In this document: piece by piece, positions 26,077 through 35,141 of the stretch
How positions within the stretch are numbered: the first letter of the stretch is position 1
How the letters are laid out: each line of letters begins with the position of its first letter
Assembly (NCBI GenBank): GCA_963922455.1
Contig: CAWUIO010000016.1
Span: 1-64,000 of the forward strand
Length of the DNA stretch: 64,000 nucleotides
Origin: CAWUIO01 sp963922455
GTDB lineage: Bacteria; Bacteroidota; Bacteroidia; Cytophagales; Microscillaceae
Reading direction: 5' to 3'
Translations under genes and position numbers: made by a program
Notes under the pieces: model-generated
Database searches by the model: none
The model's input: the letters and a program-made list of their open reading frames with translations, nothing else
Told to the model about the DNA's origin: nothing

Positions 26077-27603
26077 TTAGCTCTCAATTTTGATTTGAGG
26101 ACGGTGCACCCCTGGATCGAGTCCTTTTATCGGTTCTGTCGAGTTGGCATACACCAAGGTGTTGCCCCGGAATATCTGAAAAATTAAGTCGGGTTTTCTG
26201 TCCAGGATAGAATCTTTAAAGGCTTTTATACCAAAACATATGTAAAAGCGGCCTGTGGAATCGGTGTAGTCCTCTCCGAGAAAATCGTCGGTTTTACCAT
26301 CTTTGTCCCACACTTCTACTTTTAGGCTAGCCAAGCTCAGTTCGGGATTATCACTTTGGATACGCCCCTCGAGTTGATAAATTTCTCCCTGTTTTTGCAA
26401 AAGCTTAGGTATGGTCCAATCGCTATTGTACAAGACCTGTTTTAGCTCACCCATGGGTAAATTCAAGGAAATTTGCTTGGGCAATGCCTCTCGTACCTGC
26501 TTATCGCCATGATCGCGCAAGATATGGATGATCATTTTAATTTGCTTCACACTTAAGTTATCCAGCTCTTCCGGGGCTGTCTCGGGCCTATTACTCTGGA
26601 GCAAAGTCTCTATGGGTACTCCTACCACCAGGAAGGCCTCTTGAGTGGCGGCCCCCCAAACGCCATCGGCCCCTCCATTGTCTCGGATGAGACGGGCTGC
26701 TTCTTCAATTCCGAAGTTGAGCAAGGCATTTTGTATGGTACGTACTTCTTGAGGGCTAAGGTTATCGGGTATATAGGCGGGTAAGGCTTGGATTGTCCGG
26801 TTTTGCAAGGCTTCTTGCAAGAGCAGGCAGCGTATTTCAAATTGATTTTTGACGTAATCATACCAGAAGCCACTTACCAAATTACCGTAGGGCACATAAT
26901 TTCCTTCTCGGAGGGCGGCGATGGCATTGCGTCCTTGTTGACTGCCCAGGGTGAAATTTCGGAAGGTCCGGGCGGCAATTTTAATATCTTGGAAGAGTTC
27001 GATAATCCGGGACCGGCTCAACTCTTCTAGGGTCTCCTCTACCACCGGGAGGAAATATTGTACATAATTGTTTTTGCCAGTGATTTGGTTAAATCCATTT
27101 CCGGCAAAGCGACTGAAGTCGCACCACTCATCGGCCTCTCTTCGGATAGCCAGAGGGGCATCTAGAGGGTAGCGCTGGCGGCTGTTCCAGGCCTGTACAT
27201 CTTCGGGCGTACGAATGCTTCCGCGAGCTTTAAGTTGATCTCCGGCCAGTTCATTGCCCAGTAAGCCATTATAGGAGAGTTTGCCCCGCTCATTGGGCTC
27301 AAATAAATAGCGGGCTCCCCCTTGCTCCGGAAGCGCCCGGAAGCGGCCCCCGGTTTCATTGTAGACAATAGAGAAATGGCCACAAAATTCGCTGAGATTG
27401 ATCTCGGGGCGATCGGTCAAATCGGGGATAGTCCGCATGAAATTGGCAAAATCGTGGATGCTCAAGGTGTAGGGAAATAGAGGTCTGCCCGCAAATAGGC
27501 CCCGCTCGATGACCGTATTGCCGTACATGGCCAAAAAATCCTGATTAAACCATCGGGAAAAGGCTTTGCCATCTACAGAAAAGTTTTGTCGGATGCTAAG
27601 CAT
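26077..27603 (-). CDS. Large multi-domain protein of unknown function with C-terminal transthyretin-like domain
   Basis: 508 residues from ATG 27603 (MLSIRQNFSVDG); a longer frame to 27945 runs through a structured repeat and is rejected. The N-terminal ~290 residues are unfamiliar. At ~310-350, QNALLNFGI and DGVWGAATQEAF resemble a peptidoglycan-binding domain 1 motif. The C-terminal ~95 residues (YQLEGRIQ, LKVEVWDKDG, FLGEDYTDSTGRFYICF) resemble the transthyretin-like sandwich seen in neuraminidase-like segments of Tc-type toxin proteins and in regulatory carboxypeptidase domains. No signal peptide. Function not assigned. Confidence 0.7.
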   Translation of the reverse strand: MLSIRQNFSVDGKAFSRWFNQDFLAMYGNTVIERGLFAGRPLFPYTLSIHDFANFMRTIPDLTDRPEINLSEFCGHFSIVYNETGGRFRALPEQGGARYLFEPNERGKLSYNGLLGNELAGDQLKARGSIRTPEDVQAWNSRQRYPLDAPLAIRREADEWCDFSRFAGNGFNQITGKNNYVQYFLPVVEETLEELSRSRIIELFQDIKIAARTFRNFTLGSQQGRNAIAALREGNYVPYGNLVSGFWYDYVKNQFEIRCLLLQEALQNRTIQALPAYIPDNLSPQEVRTIQNALLNFGIEEAARLIRDNGGADGVWGAATQEAFLVVGVPIETLLQSNRPETAPEELDNLSVKQIKMIIHILRDHGDKQVREALPKQISLNLPMGELKQVLYNSDWTIPKLLQKQGEIYQLEGRIQSDNPELSLASLKVEVWDKDGKTDDFLGEDYTDSTGRFYICFGIKAFKDSILDRKPDLIFQIFRGNTLVYANSTEPIKGLDPGVHRPQIKIES

Positions 27604-28015
27604 AAGGGATAAGGAGTGATGATTGCTTGTTAATAGGTATGGAAAAAGCCAGGAGACATACCGCTCCGGCTTGGAATCTAAACTTACATAAATTGTTAAG
27701 AAATTTGAGGATGCCGTTTCAGTTTTTATTTTATTGCTCCCCAAAATGTGTCCAGCACCAAGTATTGAAGTCCTGATTCCTATTTTTACCTTGGCTGAGG
27801 GATAGAACGGCATGTTTGAGCTCGCCGCTGGTACGAGGGTGGGCCAGCGAGTAGTGATAGCCCGACCCCGGCCGCCCCAATGGGTGTTTTTTTGCCCATG
27901 TGCCCTAAGCCGGGGGCAGCCCCTAATACGTTTAGCGGCCTTCAAATTTCTCCAAATTCTCCTAGCCCGGAATAATTTTTGAACTTAAACCATTCCTGAT
28001 GATGTTTGCCAACAT
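27604..28015. other. 412-bp intergenic region with structured repeat copy 5
   Basis: The region separates divergent genes. Apart from the repeat at 27793-27923, I see no promoter match or reading frame of interest. Confidence 0.5.
27793..27923 (+). repeat. Structured intergenic repeat, copy 5 (type 2)
   Basis: Ends GGCTGAGGGATAGAACGG and GGGGGCAGCCCC. Inner stem CCCCGGC/GCCGGGG. The central stem is CGCTGG/CCAGCG, longer than in type 1. It lies between divergent genes, so it is not near a stop codon. Confidence 0.85.
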
Positions 28016-28540
28016 ATGTACCGTGTGCTCATGTATTCTATAAACCGACGCAAACTGTGTCAATTTGGCGGGGGAATTTTGCTCATTTGGATTATCCAAA
28101 GTCTGGTTCCTGTGCTGGCCCAATTTACCGATACAAAGACCTATTGGATTTACCGAAAGGATGAAGATCGTCGTAACTTCGTAATCCGCCCCCAAAAGGC
28201 AGCTCAAGAAGGGGTTCACCTCAAGGACAATAAACGGACCTTGGGCTTCAAACTGCTTCTCACCCAAAGAGAATACGATGTTTTGCTAAAAGACCAGGAT
28301 ATGTTCCCGGTGTATGTGGAATGGTACCGTTTCAACCGGGCCAAGCCAAGCATCTTTGCGGTCAAAGAAATTTCTATAGAAGATTTGGTCGTTTTTGAGA
28401 AGGATGGGCAACAATATTACCGACTGGCCTCCACTTTAGAGGGGGTTTTACCGGGAACTTGGATGGTCAAGTTGAGCGACCGTAGGGGCTTTTCCTTAGA
28501 TTTTGGGGTGGCAGGGGAGTATGAAATTATTGTTCACTAA
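28016..28540 (+). CDS. Exported hypothetical protein
   Basis: 174 residues. A hydrophobic stretch (GGILLIWIIQSLVPVLAQ) ending in an A-x-A-like site marks an N-terminal signal; ATG 28031 is an alternative start. The mature part is a beta-rich domain with no recognised motif (TLGFKLLLTQREYDVLL, FPVYVEWYRFNRAKPS, YEIIVH at the end). It precedes a membrane protein gene by 127 bp. Confidence 0.6.
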   Translation: MYRVLMYSINRRKLCQFGGGILLIWIIQSLVPVLAQFTDTKTYWIYRKDEDRRNFVIRPQKAAQEGVHLKDNKRTLGFKLLLTQREYDVLLKDQDMFPVYVEWYRFNRAKPSIFAVKEISIEDLVVFEKDGQQYYRLASTLEGVLPGTWMVKLSDRRGFSLDFGVAGEYEIIVH

Positions 28541-28667
28541 GTAGCTTTATGCGCTGATATAAAGCCCATTTTGAATCCAAATTCCTTGGGTTTCGTTTAT
28601 AATACTGGATTTTATACAAGGAAAACCAAGGCTAGTCAGGAAGAATCCTTTTTTTACTTCATTTTTT

Positions 28668-29747
28668 ATGTCAGATAAAGTTTCCAAAACTCCCCAAGCC
28701 GATGCCAAGCCCGAGCCCTCATCTTCCCGGCTGACCCAAGACCTGAGCCAGGCGGTTCAAAATGCGCATTTGATGCTGGCCCACGCCTCCGAAAAGGGCT
28801 TAAACCTGGACACAGCCCTCATCGAGAAGATCGTCAAAGCCCGATACTTGGAAGAACAGGGAGCCTGGAACGAAAAAGAAGAAGCTTCCTTTTGGCAGTC
28901 TTTTCGGGATTTATCCCAAAAAATACAACCGGTTACGATTGATAGTATTCGGGCGGCCAACCATGCGTTGAGGCCCCAAGGCTGGTTTAATAGATTGCTA
29001 GGCTCCCGCAAACCCAAAACCCTAACCCGCAGAGCCGTATCGGGCTATGTGAGTTGGTCTTTGGTATCATTGGCCGTCATGCTGATTGTTCAAATCTACT
29101 CCTTGATAGGGACGACCATTCTGAACAATATACGGGACAGTGATGATAAAATCCAGAAGATGGAAGAAGAAATTATCCTGAACCAAAAACTGAATGAAAT
29201 ACAGAAGGCGCGGGCCATGGAGCTTAACAAAGATGTGGTGGTAGCCAAACGGGAAAAAAATATCGAGCTCTTGGCTTTGTGGTTGCGCCCCATTGATCTC
29301 CTACTTTGGAAAACACCAGCCGATCTTTCGGTGCTCCAAAAAACCAGTAGCGAAAAGAGTAAGGAAGATTATGAACGGATCAATGCTATCGGCACCAGCG
29401 TGACCCAGTCGGCCCAGCACCCCATACTGATCATCGGATCTTATATTCTACCCTTATTTTATGGCCTATTGGGGGCTTTTGCCTACGTGCTGCGTGGGCT
29501 CTCCGAAGAAATCCGCCGGATTACCTACTCACTTGATTCAGACATCAAATATATCTTGAGGATTACTTTGGGGGCATTGGCCGGTTTGGCCGTAGGGCTC
29601 GTGTTTGTCCCCGATACCGATCACTTTGTAAGCCTCAACCTGCCTCCCCTGACCTTGGCGTTTATTGCCGGGTATAGCATTGAGTTTTTGTTTACGGTGA
29701 TCGATCGCTTTATCATGGGGGTTAACCGGGTGAGAAGTAGGTCTTAA
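28668..29747 (+). CDS. Multi-pass membrane protein of unknown function
   Basis: 359 residues. A soluble N-terminal ~120 residues with helices, then about four membrane segments: ~130-152 (WSLVSLAVMLIVQIYSLIG), ~252-275 (ILIIGSYILPLFYGLLGAF), ~295-315 (ITLGALAGLAVGLVFVP) and ~325-350. A Glu/Lys-rich coiled coil (~155-185) separates the first two. No known family recognised. Its stop abuts the stop of the convergent GNAT gene with no spacing. Confidence 0.65.
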   Translation: MSDKVSKTPQADAKPEPSSSRLTQDLSQAVQNAHLMLAHASEKGLNLDTALIEKIVKARYLEEQGAWNEKEEASFWQSFRDLSQKIQPVTIDSIRAANHALRPQGWFNRLLGSRKPKTLTRRAVSGYVSWSLVSLAVMLIVQIYSLIGTTILNNIRDSDDKIQKMEEEIILNQKLNEIQKARAMELNKDVVVAKREKNIELLALWLRPIDLLLWKTPADLSVLQKTSSEKSKEDYERINAIGTSVTQSAQHPILIIGSYILPLFYGLLGAFAYVLRGLSEEIRRITYSLDSDIKYILRITLGALAGLAVGLVFVPDTDHFVSLNLPPLTLAFIAGYSIEFLFTVIDRFIMGVNRVRSRS

Positions 29748-30191
29748 TTAGACATCCCAGCCGTAAAAATTATTCTCAATCAAGTTAAAACCCATCTTAG
29801 GATAGAGTTGATTGCCCTCAACATTGTCTTGTCCCGTTTCCAAAAACATCCCGCAAGCCCCGCTTTCCCGGCATAATTCCTGGGCTTGCCTTATCAAGGC
29901 CTGGGCCACGCCCTGCTTCCGAAAAGAAGCTCCCACAAACAAATCATTCAGCAGCCAAAGCTTTTGCATCCGGGTAGACGAAAATAGGGGGTATAACTGG
30001 GTAAACCCCATCGCTTTTCCTTCTGGGTTTCGGGCTACGTAAATAACCGAGCCTTGCTCTTGCAAGCGCGCTTCTAAAAAAGCCCGGGCTTCGGCTAGGG
30101 CGCTTGGTTTATGGTAAAATACCCGGTAAGCATCAAAAAGCATCATTAGATCATCCAAATCGGAGGGGCTAGCTTGGCTAATCTGTATCAT
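29748..30191 (-). CDS. GNAT family N-acetyltransferase
   Basis: 147 residues. Acetyl-CoA pyrophosphate loop RKQGVAQALI (R-x-x-G-x-A) after the strand LWLLNDLFVGASF, and a C-terminal FLETGQDNVEGNQLYPKMGF typical of motif B. Substrate unknown. The gene is single and convergent with the membrane protein gene. Confidence 0.88.
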   Translation of the reverse strand: MIQISQASPSDLDDLMMLFDAYRVFYHKPSALAEARAFLEARLQEQGSVIYVARNPEGKAMGFTQLYPLFSSTRMQKLWLLNDLFVGASFRKQGVAQALIRQAQELCRESGACGMFLETGQDNVEGNQLYPKMGFNLIENNFYGWDV

Positions 30192-30344
30192 AGTAACACG
30201 TTAGATTTAAAAAAGCAAGGCAGTAGGCCTAATCGAGACCTCAGGTTTTGGCTTGATAAAAGTCATTATTTTCCCCAAAGGCCTTTCGTAAATTTATAGC
30301 AAGTTTTCAAGCTTAGCTAATCCCTTGTATTAAACGCTACTATT

Positions 30345-30551
30345 ATGAATAACGAGAACTTGAAATTTAATGTCTTTGTAGGCAGCATGGTCTTACTCTT
30401 CTTGCTTAGCCTCTTGATGGCCTTTTTGATGTTTGTGGGCGCGGCCCGCCTAGGCGTAGCTGTATTATGGATCGCTGTGATTTTGTCATTTACCTTTAAT
30501 GTCATTACAGGCTTTTTAGGAGGGAAAGGCGGAAGCGTGCATGATCATTAA
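30345..30551 (+). CDS. Small two-helix membrane protein
   Basis: 68 residues with two hydrophobic segments (SMVLLFLLSLLMAFLMFVGA and GVAVLWIAVILSFTFNVITGF) and a short hydrophilic C-terminus ending HDH. No recognised family. A good hairpin terminator follows directly, which supports it as a real gene. Confidence 0.55.
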   Translation: MNNENLKFNVFVGSMVLLFLLSLLMAFLMFVGAARLGVAVLWIAVILSFTFNVITGFLGGKGGSVHDH

Positions 30552-30557
30552 AATGTA

Positions 30558-30609
30558 GAAGGGTATTTTCTTAATTGAGGCAATGTTTGGTAAATACCCT
30601 TCCATTTTT
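30558..30609. terminator. Bidirectional terminator between small membrane gene and GroES-like gene
   Basis: GAAGGGTATTT (30558-30568) pairs perfectly with AAATACCCTTC (30592-30602) over a 23-nt loop, followed by a run of seven T at 30605-30611. It serves the plus-strand gene well; the opposite-strand T-tract is weaker. Confidence 0.6.
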
Positions 30610-31002
30610 TTACTCAAAAAGTTCTTCGTCTCTCTCAATCAATAAGATTGAGTGCTGGGGCACAATGAAGTACTTCTCCCCTCCGTACTGGATTTCAAAG
30701 GCCCCTTTTTGTAAGAAGATAGCCAAATCTCCCTCCTTGACTTGCAAAGGTATGTATTTCACGGGGTCATTGACTTCCTTCCAAGGCTCCTCATAGTCAT
30801 CACCGGGCAAAGGAATCGGAATGCCAGGCCCCACTTTAATTACATAACCACTTTGCACTTGTTCTTTTTCTTGCACTCCGGGCGGTAGGTATAGGCCACT
30901 TTTCGTCTTATCTTCCGGCGATTTGGGCTTGATCAAAACGCGGTCTCCCACGACCAAGAGTTTTTTTAGCTTGTTTTCTTCGGTTAGAATTAAATCCCCC
31001 AT
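30610..31002 (-). CDS. GroES/Cpn10-like co-chaperonin family protein
   Basis: 130 residues from ATG 31002 (MGDLILTEEN). VVGDRVLIKP, TKSGLYLPP, GYVIKVGPG and KEGDLAIFLQKGAFEIQYGGEKYFIV match the Cpn10 barrel, and DRVLIKP is the family start. It is longer than a housekeeping GroES (about 95 residues) because of extra residues before the fold and an insertion (PLPGDDYEEPWKEVND) in the region of the roof hairpin. The mobile loop (KTKSGLYLPPG) is retained. No groEL is adjacent. It may be a second, specialised co-chaperonin. Confidence 0.8.
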   Translation of the reverse strand: MGDLILTEENKLKKLLVVGDRVLIKPKSPEDKTKSGLYLPPGVQEKEQVQSGYVIKVGPGIPIPLPGDDYEEPWKEVNDPVKYIPLQVKEGDLAIFLQKGAFEIQYGGEKYFIVPQHSILLIERDEELFE

Positions 31003-31072
31003 GTTCCAGATGTATTTATTTTGCACTATTCAACAAATATAAGGGCTAATTGGTTTAAAATACCCTTTACTT

Positions 31073-31203
31073 GGGGCAGCCCTCCCGGTTGACTTTGTGT
31101 TTTTCAGTTGCTCCAAGGCCTGCCGGGAGGTCGGGCTTTCGCTACTCGCTGGCCTACCCACGCACCAGCGGCGAGCTCAAACAGGCCGCTCTATCCCTCT
31201 GCC
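31073..31203 (-). repeat. Structured intergenic repeat, copy 6 (type 2 variant)
   Basis: In its own direction it begins GGCAGAGGGATAG and ends GGCTGCCCC, so the terminal pair is GGCAG/CTGCC, a third compensated version. The inner stem CCTCCCGG/CCGGGAGG and the central stem CGCTGG/CCAGCG also pair. Confidence 0.85.
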
Positions 31204-31270
31204 TTTAGGAAGAAGTGCAAACCAAGACTTGAGAAACTAGGCTAGGTCCTGTGCTTGATCTAGCCTTCCC

Positions 31271-32452
31271 TTACGTAGCGTGTAGCACCAGTCCTTTCAA
31301 ATATTCGCCTTCGGGGTGGTAAATGTTCACGGGGTGGTCTAGAGGCTGGGTCAATTGGTGGAGGATGCGCACTGGCCTTTTTACCTGAGCGGCGGCCGTA
31401 AAAACAATCTTACGGAATACATCCCGGTCTATACTCCCCGAGCAAGAAAAGGTAAAGAGCATTCCGCCGGGGCGCAGGCGTTTTAGGCCCAACTCATTAA
31501 GACTGATGTACCCTCGGGAAGCGTTGGCTACCGCCCGTTTATTTTTGGCAAAGGCGGGCGGGTCAAGCACAATGATATCGTAGGTCTCATCCGTTTTTTT
31601 AAGATACTCGAAGCAGTCTTCCGTAAAGGAGCGGTGTTTTACGGGGCGGTCAAAGTTCATTTCTACATTTTGATCTCCCAGGGCGATAGCCTCCGCCGAA
31701 ATATCTACCGAGTCTACGCTTTGGGCCCGTCCTCCGAGGGCATAGACACTAAACCCCGCGGAATAACTAAATGCATTGAGCACCTTTTTGCCCTTGGCGT
31801 AGTGTTCAAGAAGTCTGCGATTGTCTCTTTGATCCAGGAAAAAGCCCGTTTTTTGGCCCTTTTCCACATCTATGGCAAAAATGTAATTATTTTCTAAAAT
31901 GGGTAGGGGGGTATCGGCGGGAGTTCCGAGCCAGGCACTTTCCAGTCCTAAGTCTTCCAAGCGTCGGCTGCTTTCTTTGGTGCGGAGGTAGATATGTTCA
32001 AAGCCCAAACCTTCTAAACCAGACCGGATATGGGGCAGTATTCTTTCGGTTCCTTGGATAAGTAGTTGCAAAACTACTACCGGCCCGTACACATCAGCAA
32101 TGAGTCCAGGAAAAAAATCTCCCTCCGCGTGGATCAAACGATAGGCATTGGTTTGTGGGGAGTTTACCCAGTTTTGTCTAATCTCCAAGGCCTGGGCTAG
32201 TTTAGCGTGCCAGAAATCGGCCTCCAACACCAGCTCTTTTTGGCTAAACGCAAACATTCGACAACTAATCTGGCTCCTACTAGAGTAAAAGCCATAGCCT
32301 ATAGGCCCCTTATCCCGGCTGATAACCCGCACAATATCTCCCTCTTGGGCCTCGGGAAGACTTTCCAAGGCTCCTGAAAAAATCCAGGGGTGTTGTTGCA
32401 ACATGGACTTTTCTCTTCCTTTCTTAATGTATAGGGCTGGGTAGCTTGACAT
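31271..32452 (-). CDS. Class I SAM-dependent rRNA methyltransferase (RlmI-like)
   Basis: 393 residues: an N-terminal PUA domain (~1-75; HPWIFSGALES, GDIVRVISRD), a central RRM-like part, and a Rossmann methyltransferase domain with VLNAFSYSAGFSVYAL (SAM loop) and VLDPPAFAKN. This layout is that of RlmI, the 23S rRNA m5C1962 methyltransferase; FSCSGSID supplies the C-S-C segment of these enzymes. I would call it RlmI-like because close relatives in Bacteroidota are rarely tested. Confidence 0.87.
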   Translation of the reverse strand: MSSYPALYIKKGREKSMLQQHPWIFSGALESLPEAQEGDIVRVISRDKGPIGYGFYSSRSQISCRMFAFSQKELVLEADFWHAKLAQALEIRQNWVNSPQTNAYRLIHAEGDFFPGLIADVYGPVVVLQLLIQGTERILPHIRSGLEGLGFEHIYLRTKESSRRLEDLGLESAWLGTPADTPLPILENNYIFAIDVEKGQKTGFFLDQRDNRRLLEHYAKGKKVLNAFSYSAGFSVYALGGRAQSVDSVDISAEAIALGDQNVEMNFDRPVKHRSFTEDCFEYLKKTDETYDIIVLDPPAFAKNKRAVANASRGYISLNELGLKRLRPGGMLFTFSCSGSIDRDVFRKIVFTAAAQVKRPVRILHQLTQPLDHPVNIYHPEGEYLKGLVLHAT

Positions 32453-32765
32453 TTTTTAAAGGTAGGGATAATTGGGGAAAGGATGGTTCAAGGTGGGGAG
32501 ATGTATTTTGTGCGAAGCGTGTATGGAGGGTTCAACTTACTAAGTGCTAAATCCACCGGTGAGATCTTGTTACTACATTTCACGGTAGCAATAAAATAAA
32601 GAGTTGGAAAAAAACGTCATACCTCCACACGTATTTATTTTTTTGATTTAATATCCAAAATCATGCACAATAGAATCCGGGACATATTGCTTAAAGAAGG
32701 CAGAACATCTTGTGGCTGAGGGCGTTCATATAGTATCTTAAACATATGTGCGTTTTTAAATATAA
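32453..32765. other. 313-bp intergenic region, nothing identified
   Basis: Located between divergent genes. It is A/T-rich near 32600-32680. No clear promoter match, repeat copy or reading frame was seen. Confidence 0.4.
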
Positions 32766-33200
32766 ATGCTAGTGAAACTATACGAAAATAAATTTATTAC
32801 AATCTCCTTGGATAAGGATCAGGATACAATTCAAATGAAGTGGTATGCCAGTACAGAGATGGCCCTTGAAGATGACTTCAAAGATTGGAACCGAACATTA
32901 GTCAAATTAGTCGACGAGCATCAACCTAGCCGTATGTTGGCCGATACGCAAACGTATTTCTTCACGATAAACGAGGAACTTCAAGAGTGGTCTAAAGTAA
33001 ACATCTTTGAAGCTTTTGCCCGGGCCGGAGTACGTAAGTTAGCCTTGGTCATGAGCGAGGAAATAATTGCCCAGATGTCACTCGAGCAATTTGTAGACAA
33101 GTACGAAGGGAGAGAAATCACGAATGCTTATTTTAAAACCCTAGAAGAAGCCAAGAATTGGTTAACTGAAACTGCCCCGGCCAAGCTTATCAATCATTAA
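32766..33200 (+). CDS. STAS/SpoIIAA-like small protein
   Basis: 144 residues, no signal peptide. The alternation of strands and helices (ITISLDKDQDTIQMKWYAST, RMLADTQTYFFTI, KLALVMSEEI, AYFKTLEEAKNWL) is typical of the SpoIIAA-like/STAS-type fold found in many Bacteroidota proteins of about this length. FKTLEEAKNWL is the common C-terminal helix. No phosphorylatable Ser in the usual D-S-S context. Function unknown. Confidence 0.65.
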   Translation: MLVKLYENKFITISLDKDQDTIQMKWYASTEMALEDDFKDWNRTLVKLVDEHQPSRMLADTQTYFFTINEELQEWSKVNIFEAFARAGVRKLALVMSEEIIAQMSLEQFVDKYEGREITNAYFKTLEEAKNWLTETAPAKLINH

Positions 33201-33747
33201 TTTTTTCCAATTAGACGCTTGGCGTGCTTGATATAGGGCTTGGGAGGCTTATCTGTATATGAGTCATGACCGGAATTAGGGTAAGCCTCCTGTACTTTTA
33301 AAATACCTAGGCTCTTCGACGTACTTTAAGTAGTATCTATTTTTATTTTTTTCCCCTTAGGGCAGCAAAGAGTCATTTTAAAAAGAAAATACGGGAAGCT
33401 GGCTTCATCCCCCACAGGGCGCTTAGGCATTCATGCTTGATTTCATCAGAAGCCGAGACTGGCCCATTTTGTGGATACAAACTGCATTTAAACAGTTTCT
33501 AAGGTAGTGATTCTTCACGAAGGATTAGTATGGGATGCAAGCTTCCCAATTATGCCGAATTATCTGCAATTTTAAGCGATTATGAGCCGCTGTCTTCTGA
33601 TTTGGCATTATTTTTCAACTTAGGATATAGCTGGCTTTTCAATTCCCGGGCTTGAATACAAGTAGTCCCCAGATGCCTTACACAATTTGCTCGGATTCCT
33701 TAGCGTTATGGGGCTAGAATATTCCTTCCGAGTTCTATATTTGCATT
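33201..33747. other. 547-bp intergenic region with an inverted repeat
   Basis: GGAGGCTTA (33243-33251) and TAAGCCTCC (33282-33290) are perfect 9-bp arms 30 bp apart, after the STAS-like gene; there is no T-tract. A -7-like TATATTTG at 33736-33743 lies only 5 bp before the next ATG, without a clear -33 partner. I see no gene. Confidence 0.45.
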
Positions 33748-34740
33748 ATGGCATATCCCTTGAAGACCCGAACATCCATATATTACATATTTTTCCTGCT
33801 GGGCATTTTTTGCCTAAGTCTTAGTACTGCGCATGCCCAAAGGTTGCGACGCACCAAAGCTGTAAAGCCCAAGGAGACCGAAGGCTATGTCAGTATTGGG
33901 GGGTTTCTAGCCGCTTTTAATTATTCGGGTGATATACCCTCCGGCTTGGAGTTTACCCGGCCTGGATTGGGCGTTTACGTGAGCCGAAAAATCGGGCCCC
34001 GGAGTCATGCGCGTCTTAGTTTGGCCTATGGGCGCATTGAAGCCGATGATTTTTCTTCAGACCCAGGCTCGGGCACGTATGCCCGTAATTTACATTTTCG
34101 TAATGATATTTTGGAGGTGACTTTAACGGGGACCTGGGAATTTGCGAGTAGCTACGGGCGTCACGATCGCCGAGCCGGTTTTACCCCTTATTTGTTTTGG
34201 GGAGTGGGCCTCTTTCATCATAATCCCCAGGCCCGTTTACCAACAAGCCTGGGGCAGGACTGGGTCGACTTGCAGCCCCTAGGTACCGAAGGACAAGGGC
34301 AGCCCGGCTATGATGATCCTTATGGAAAAATTCAATTTACGATGCCCCTAGGAATCGGGCTCAAATGGGCCATAAATGACCGTCTGGATTTTGGAATTGA
34401 AACTGGGGTGCGCCTTACCTTTTTTGATTACTTAGACGATGTAAGTGGAGAATATCCTGAGCTGGATGATTTGGATAATCCTCTATCGGTTATTTTTGCC
34501 AACCGGACCTTAGAACCCCAAGCGGCTCGAGTGCGGGAGCCCCGTGAGCTGGGAGAAGCCCAGGCCCAATTTGGAATAGATTCCTATACGGGTGCCAATG
34601 GGGCCAATTTTCAAACCTTAGGTTCATTCAGGCGAGGGCAAAGCACCCGGGGGAATCCCAACAGCAATGATTATTATTTTGTTACCGCCTTTAAATTAAG
34701 CTACATCATTGATGTTGGCTTAAAATGCCCTTCTTTTTAA
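33748..34740 (+). CDS. Outer membrane protein, DUF6089-like
   Basis: 330 residues with a signal peptide (YIFFLLGIFCLSLSTAHAQ). The mature protein is a small barrel: alternating strands, and a conserved-looking segment with ETGVRLTFFDYLDDVSGEY that I associate with the DUF6089 group of Bacteroidota. The insert at ~245-290 is Arg/Glu-rich and probably a surface loop. No enzymatic motif. No partner nearby. Confidence 0.7.
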   Translation: MAYPLKTRTSIYYIFFLLGIFCLSLSTAHAQRLRRTKAVKPKETEGYVSIGGFLAAFNYSGDIPSGLEFTRPGLGVYVSRKIGPRSHARLSLAYGRIEADDFSSDPGSGTYARNLHFRNDILEVTLTGTWEFASSYGRHDRRAGFTPYLFWGVGLFHHNPQARLPTSLGQDWVDLQPLGTEGQGQPGYDDPYGKIQFTMPLGIGLKWAINDRLDFGIETGVRLTFFDYLDDVSGEYPELDDLDNPLSVIFANRTLEPQAARVREPRELGEAQAQFGIDSYTGANGANFQTLGSFRRGQSTRGNPNSNDYYFVTAFKLSYIIDVGLKCPSF

Positions 34741-35141
34741 TTTAGTAAACCTGCAAGTGCAGGTGATCATCGTGACGGGTCGCATGGCAGCCGTGATAAA
34801 CCTAAATAAAGAAAACAAAAAAGCAGGCGATTATAAAAAAATGCAGCTAGAAAGTGGGGACGAAATCTCTGCATGGGCTTTTTAATGACCCGGTACAATA
34901 CATAAATAATACCTCCCACCTGGGTTAAAACGGTAATTAGGCTAAAAATCACGCCGACTTTTAGGGGTATTAGCCCCCATTTGATAAGTGGTTTTATACG
35001 ACTGGATTTTTTAAAAAACTTAATAAAGTTTATTTAAAATGCAAATAAGGCCACAGCTCTCTATTTTATAATATAGATTTGCTGGCAAATAGTATATGTA
35101 TCCTAGTAAGATACCTGCGAAAACTTACAGACTTCATTGCC
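34741..35141. other. 401-bp region, mostly noncoding, with a doubtful small membrane ORF
   Basis: On the minus strand 34767-34952 codes for 61 residues from a GTG, with a hydrophobic segment (FSLITVLTQVGGIIYVLYRV) and basic flanks. The frame is open further upstream but lacks an ATG, so I do not call it a gene. No repeat copy is present. Confidence 0.35.

Noticed and set aside
27604..27945. N-terminal extension of the protein encoded at 26077-27603
   Set aside because: The extra codons translate repeat copy 5 and flanking noncoding sequence; the protein has a natural start at 27603.
33736..33743. TATATTTG as promoter for the DUF6089-like gene
   Set aside because: It lies 5 bp before the ATG and lacks a -33 element at the right distance, so the mRNA would be leaderless; not strong enough to call.
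34767..34952. Small minus-strand membrane ORF of 61 codons
   Set aside because: Hydrophobic and open further upstream, but it lacks an ATG and a promoter, so coding status is not supported.
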